Of a DNA stretch of 5,760 bases, positions 4,796-5,760 are shown in pieces (position 1 is the first letter of the stretch; the number at the start of each line of letters is the position of its first letter). The position numbers and the translations under genes were made by a program. The notes beneath the pieces are model-generated. The model was not told the origin of the DNA. It saw only the letters and a program-made list of their open reading frames with translations, and did not search any database. The stretch covers positions 1 through 5,760 of the forward strand of contig CAJWIB010000185.1 in assembly GCA_913041095.1 (NCBI GenBank), given 5' to 3'. This DNA is from an uncultured Rhodospirillaceae bacterium. GTDB taxonomy: Bacteria; Pseudomonadota; Alphaproteobacteria; Rhodospirillales; UBA2165.

Positions 4796-5760
4796 CGACC
4801 TACAAATCAGATTTTATAAACGCCGTCACTGAGCGGACTTTCATGCATCAATGCACCGACATTGAAGCATTGGATGAGCGAGCCTCGAGGGAGATCATTC
4901 CAGCTTACATTGGATTTGATTGCACGGCACCCAGCCTTCATGTCGGTTCTTTGTTGCCGGTTATGCTACTCAGGTGGCTGCAAAAGACCGGCCACAAACC
5001 AATTGTACTGATGGGCGGCGGCACGACCAAGGTCGGTGACCCGTCAGGTAAAGATGAAAGCCGCCAGCTATTGACCATTGAGAAAATCAACGAAAATATG
5101 GAGGGTATTAAGTCTATCTTTGCCAAATACCTGACCTTTGGAGACGGCCCGACAGATGCGATCATGGTCAATAATGCTGATTGGCTAGATAAGCTGGAAT
5201 ATATTGATTTTCTGCGCTCCTATGGCTCACATTTTACGATTAACCGTATGCTTACTTTCGATAGTGTGAAACTGCGCCTGGAGCGCGAGCAACCGCTAAC
5301 CTTCTTGGAGTTCAACTACATGATCCTCCAGGCCTATGATTTTCTAGAACTATCGCGCCGTAACGATTGCCTGATGCAAATGGGCGGCTCTGATCAATGG
5401 GGCAATATCGTCAATGGTATTGAATTGGGGCGTCGTGTTGACAGCACGCAGTTGTTCGGGCTGACGACACCATTAATGACCACATCATCTGGGGCCAAAA
5501 TGGGTAAAACCGCGACGGGTGCAATTTGGCTCGATCAAGAACAGTTGTCGGCCTATGACTTCTGGCAATATTGGCGCAACACGGAAGATGCCGATGTCGG
5601 CCGTTTCATGCGTTTGTTTACCGAGTTGCCACTTGACGAAATCACGCGGCTTGAAAAGCTCCAGGATGCTGAGATCAATGAAGCCAAGAAAATTCTCGCT
5701 GGCGAGGTGACCAAACTTTGCCACGGTGAAGATGCCGCTAAGTTGGCGGCAAAGACAGCA
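4792..5760 (+). CDS. tyrS: Tyrosyl-tRNA synthetase, TyrRS (C-terminus cut by window edge)
   Basis: This class I aminoacyl-tRNA synthetase charges tRNA-Tyr with tyrosine using ATP in the cytoplasm. The frame is open for 323 codons to the edge. Motifs: YIGFDCTAPSLHVGS at 39-53, which contains HVGS, the HIGH signature; GGGTTKVGDPSGKDESR at 75-91; FNYMILQAYDF at 174-184, with Tyr176, Gln180 and Asp183 at the tyrosine-binding positions; GGSDQWGN at 198-205; and the KMSKS loop as KMGKT at 236-240, followed by ATGAIWL. The KMGKT form is usual for the alphaproteobacterial and related long TyrRS type. A full enzyme of this type is about 415 residues, so roughly the last 95, including the S4-like RNA-binding domain, lie outside. 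Start ATG 4792 (MTTYKSDFINAVTERTF) matches the family N-terminus, but its ribosome binding site is poor. It is divergent from anmK. Confidence 0.96.
   Translation, partial: MTTYKSDFINAVTERTFMHQCTDIEALDERASREIIPAYIGFDCTAPSLHVGSLLPVMLLRWLQKTGHKPIVLMGGGTTKVGDPSGKDESRQLLTIEKINENMEGIKSIFAKYLTFGDGPTDAIMVNNADWLDKLEYIDFLRSYGSHFTINRMLTFDSVKLRLEREQPLTFLEFNYMILQAYDFLELSRRNDCLMQMGGSDQWGNIVNGIELGRRVDSTQLFGLTTPLMTTSSGAKMGKTATGAIWLDQEQLSAYDFWQYWRNTEDADVGRFMRLFTELPLDEITRLEKLQDAEINEAKKILAGEVTKLCHGEDAAKLAAKTA

Noticed and set aside
4938..5724. Short open frames on the minus strand, and one on the plus strand in another frame, within tyrS.
   Set aside because: tyrS is intact and recognisable across this whole stretch, so these are antisense or frame shadows.

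Overview
The window reads as an ordinary housekeeping stretch of an alphaproteobacterial chromosome with moderate base composition, neither very GC-rich nor very AT-rich by eye. The evidence is the gene set and the style of the proteins. There is a SUF operon led by an IscR-type regulator and a class I (IscS/NifS-like) cysteine desulfurase ahead of sufB. There is a TyrRS with the KMGKT form of the KMSKS loop, an anmK next to and divergent from tyrS, and an alpha/beta hydrolase of a type I know well from alphaproteobacteria. I cannot name the genus. No mobile element, CRISPR array, rRNA or tRNA gene was seen.

Left half, minus strand, read from right to left (about 2780 down to 1): a promoter with an overlapping IscR-like operator, then cysE (serine O-acetyltransferase), iscR (Rrf2 family, GTG start), a cysteine desulfurase, and the first 62 codons of sufB, which runs off the left edge. 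Gaps of 49, 16 and 37 bases and a common strand suggest one transcript. The genes fit together: CysE commits serine to cysteine synthesis, the desulfurase takes sulfur from cysteine, SufB is part of the scaffold on which the Fe-S cluster is built, and IscR, itself a probable [2Fe-2S] protein, would sense cluster supply and repress the promoter.

Middle: a 229-base intergenic region (2654-2882) separates cysE from a divergent alpha/beta hydrolase gene on the plus strand (2883-3569). It holds the most informative non-coding signal in the window: a near-consensus sigma-70 promoter (TTGACT, 17 bases, TATATT) pointing at cysE, overlapped by a 25-base dyad that matches the enterobacterial IscR type 1 site at 21 positions as I recall that consensus.

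Right half: anmK (anhydro-N-acetylmuramic acid kinase, peptidoglycan recycling) lies on the minus strand and converges on the hydrolase with only 6 bases between stops. After a 139-base gap, tyrS (tyrosyl-tRNA synthetase) starts on the plus strand and runs off the right edge after 323 codons. A 27-codon open frame just upstream of tyrS overlaps its start codon as ATGA.

I did not find a wholly new system. What is worth a second look is regulatory: the IscR box over the cysE-iscR-suf promoter, the placement of cysE at the head of an Fe-S operon, a leader hairpin, and the small frame before tyrS.
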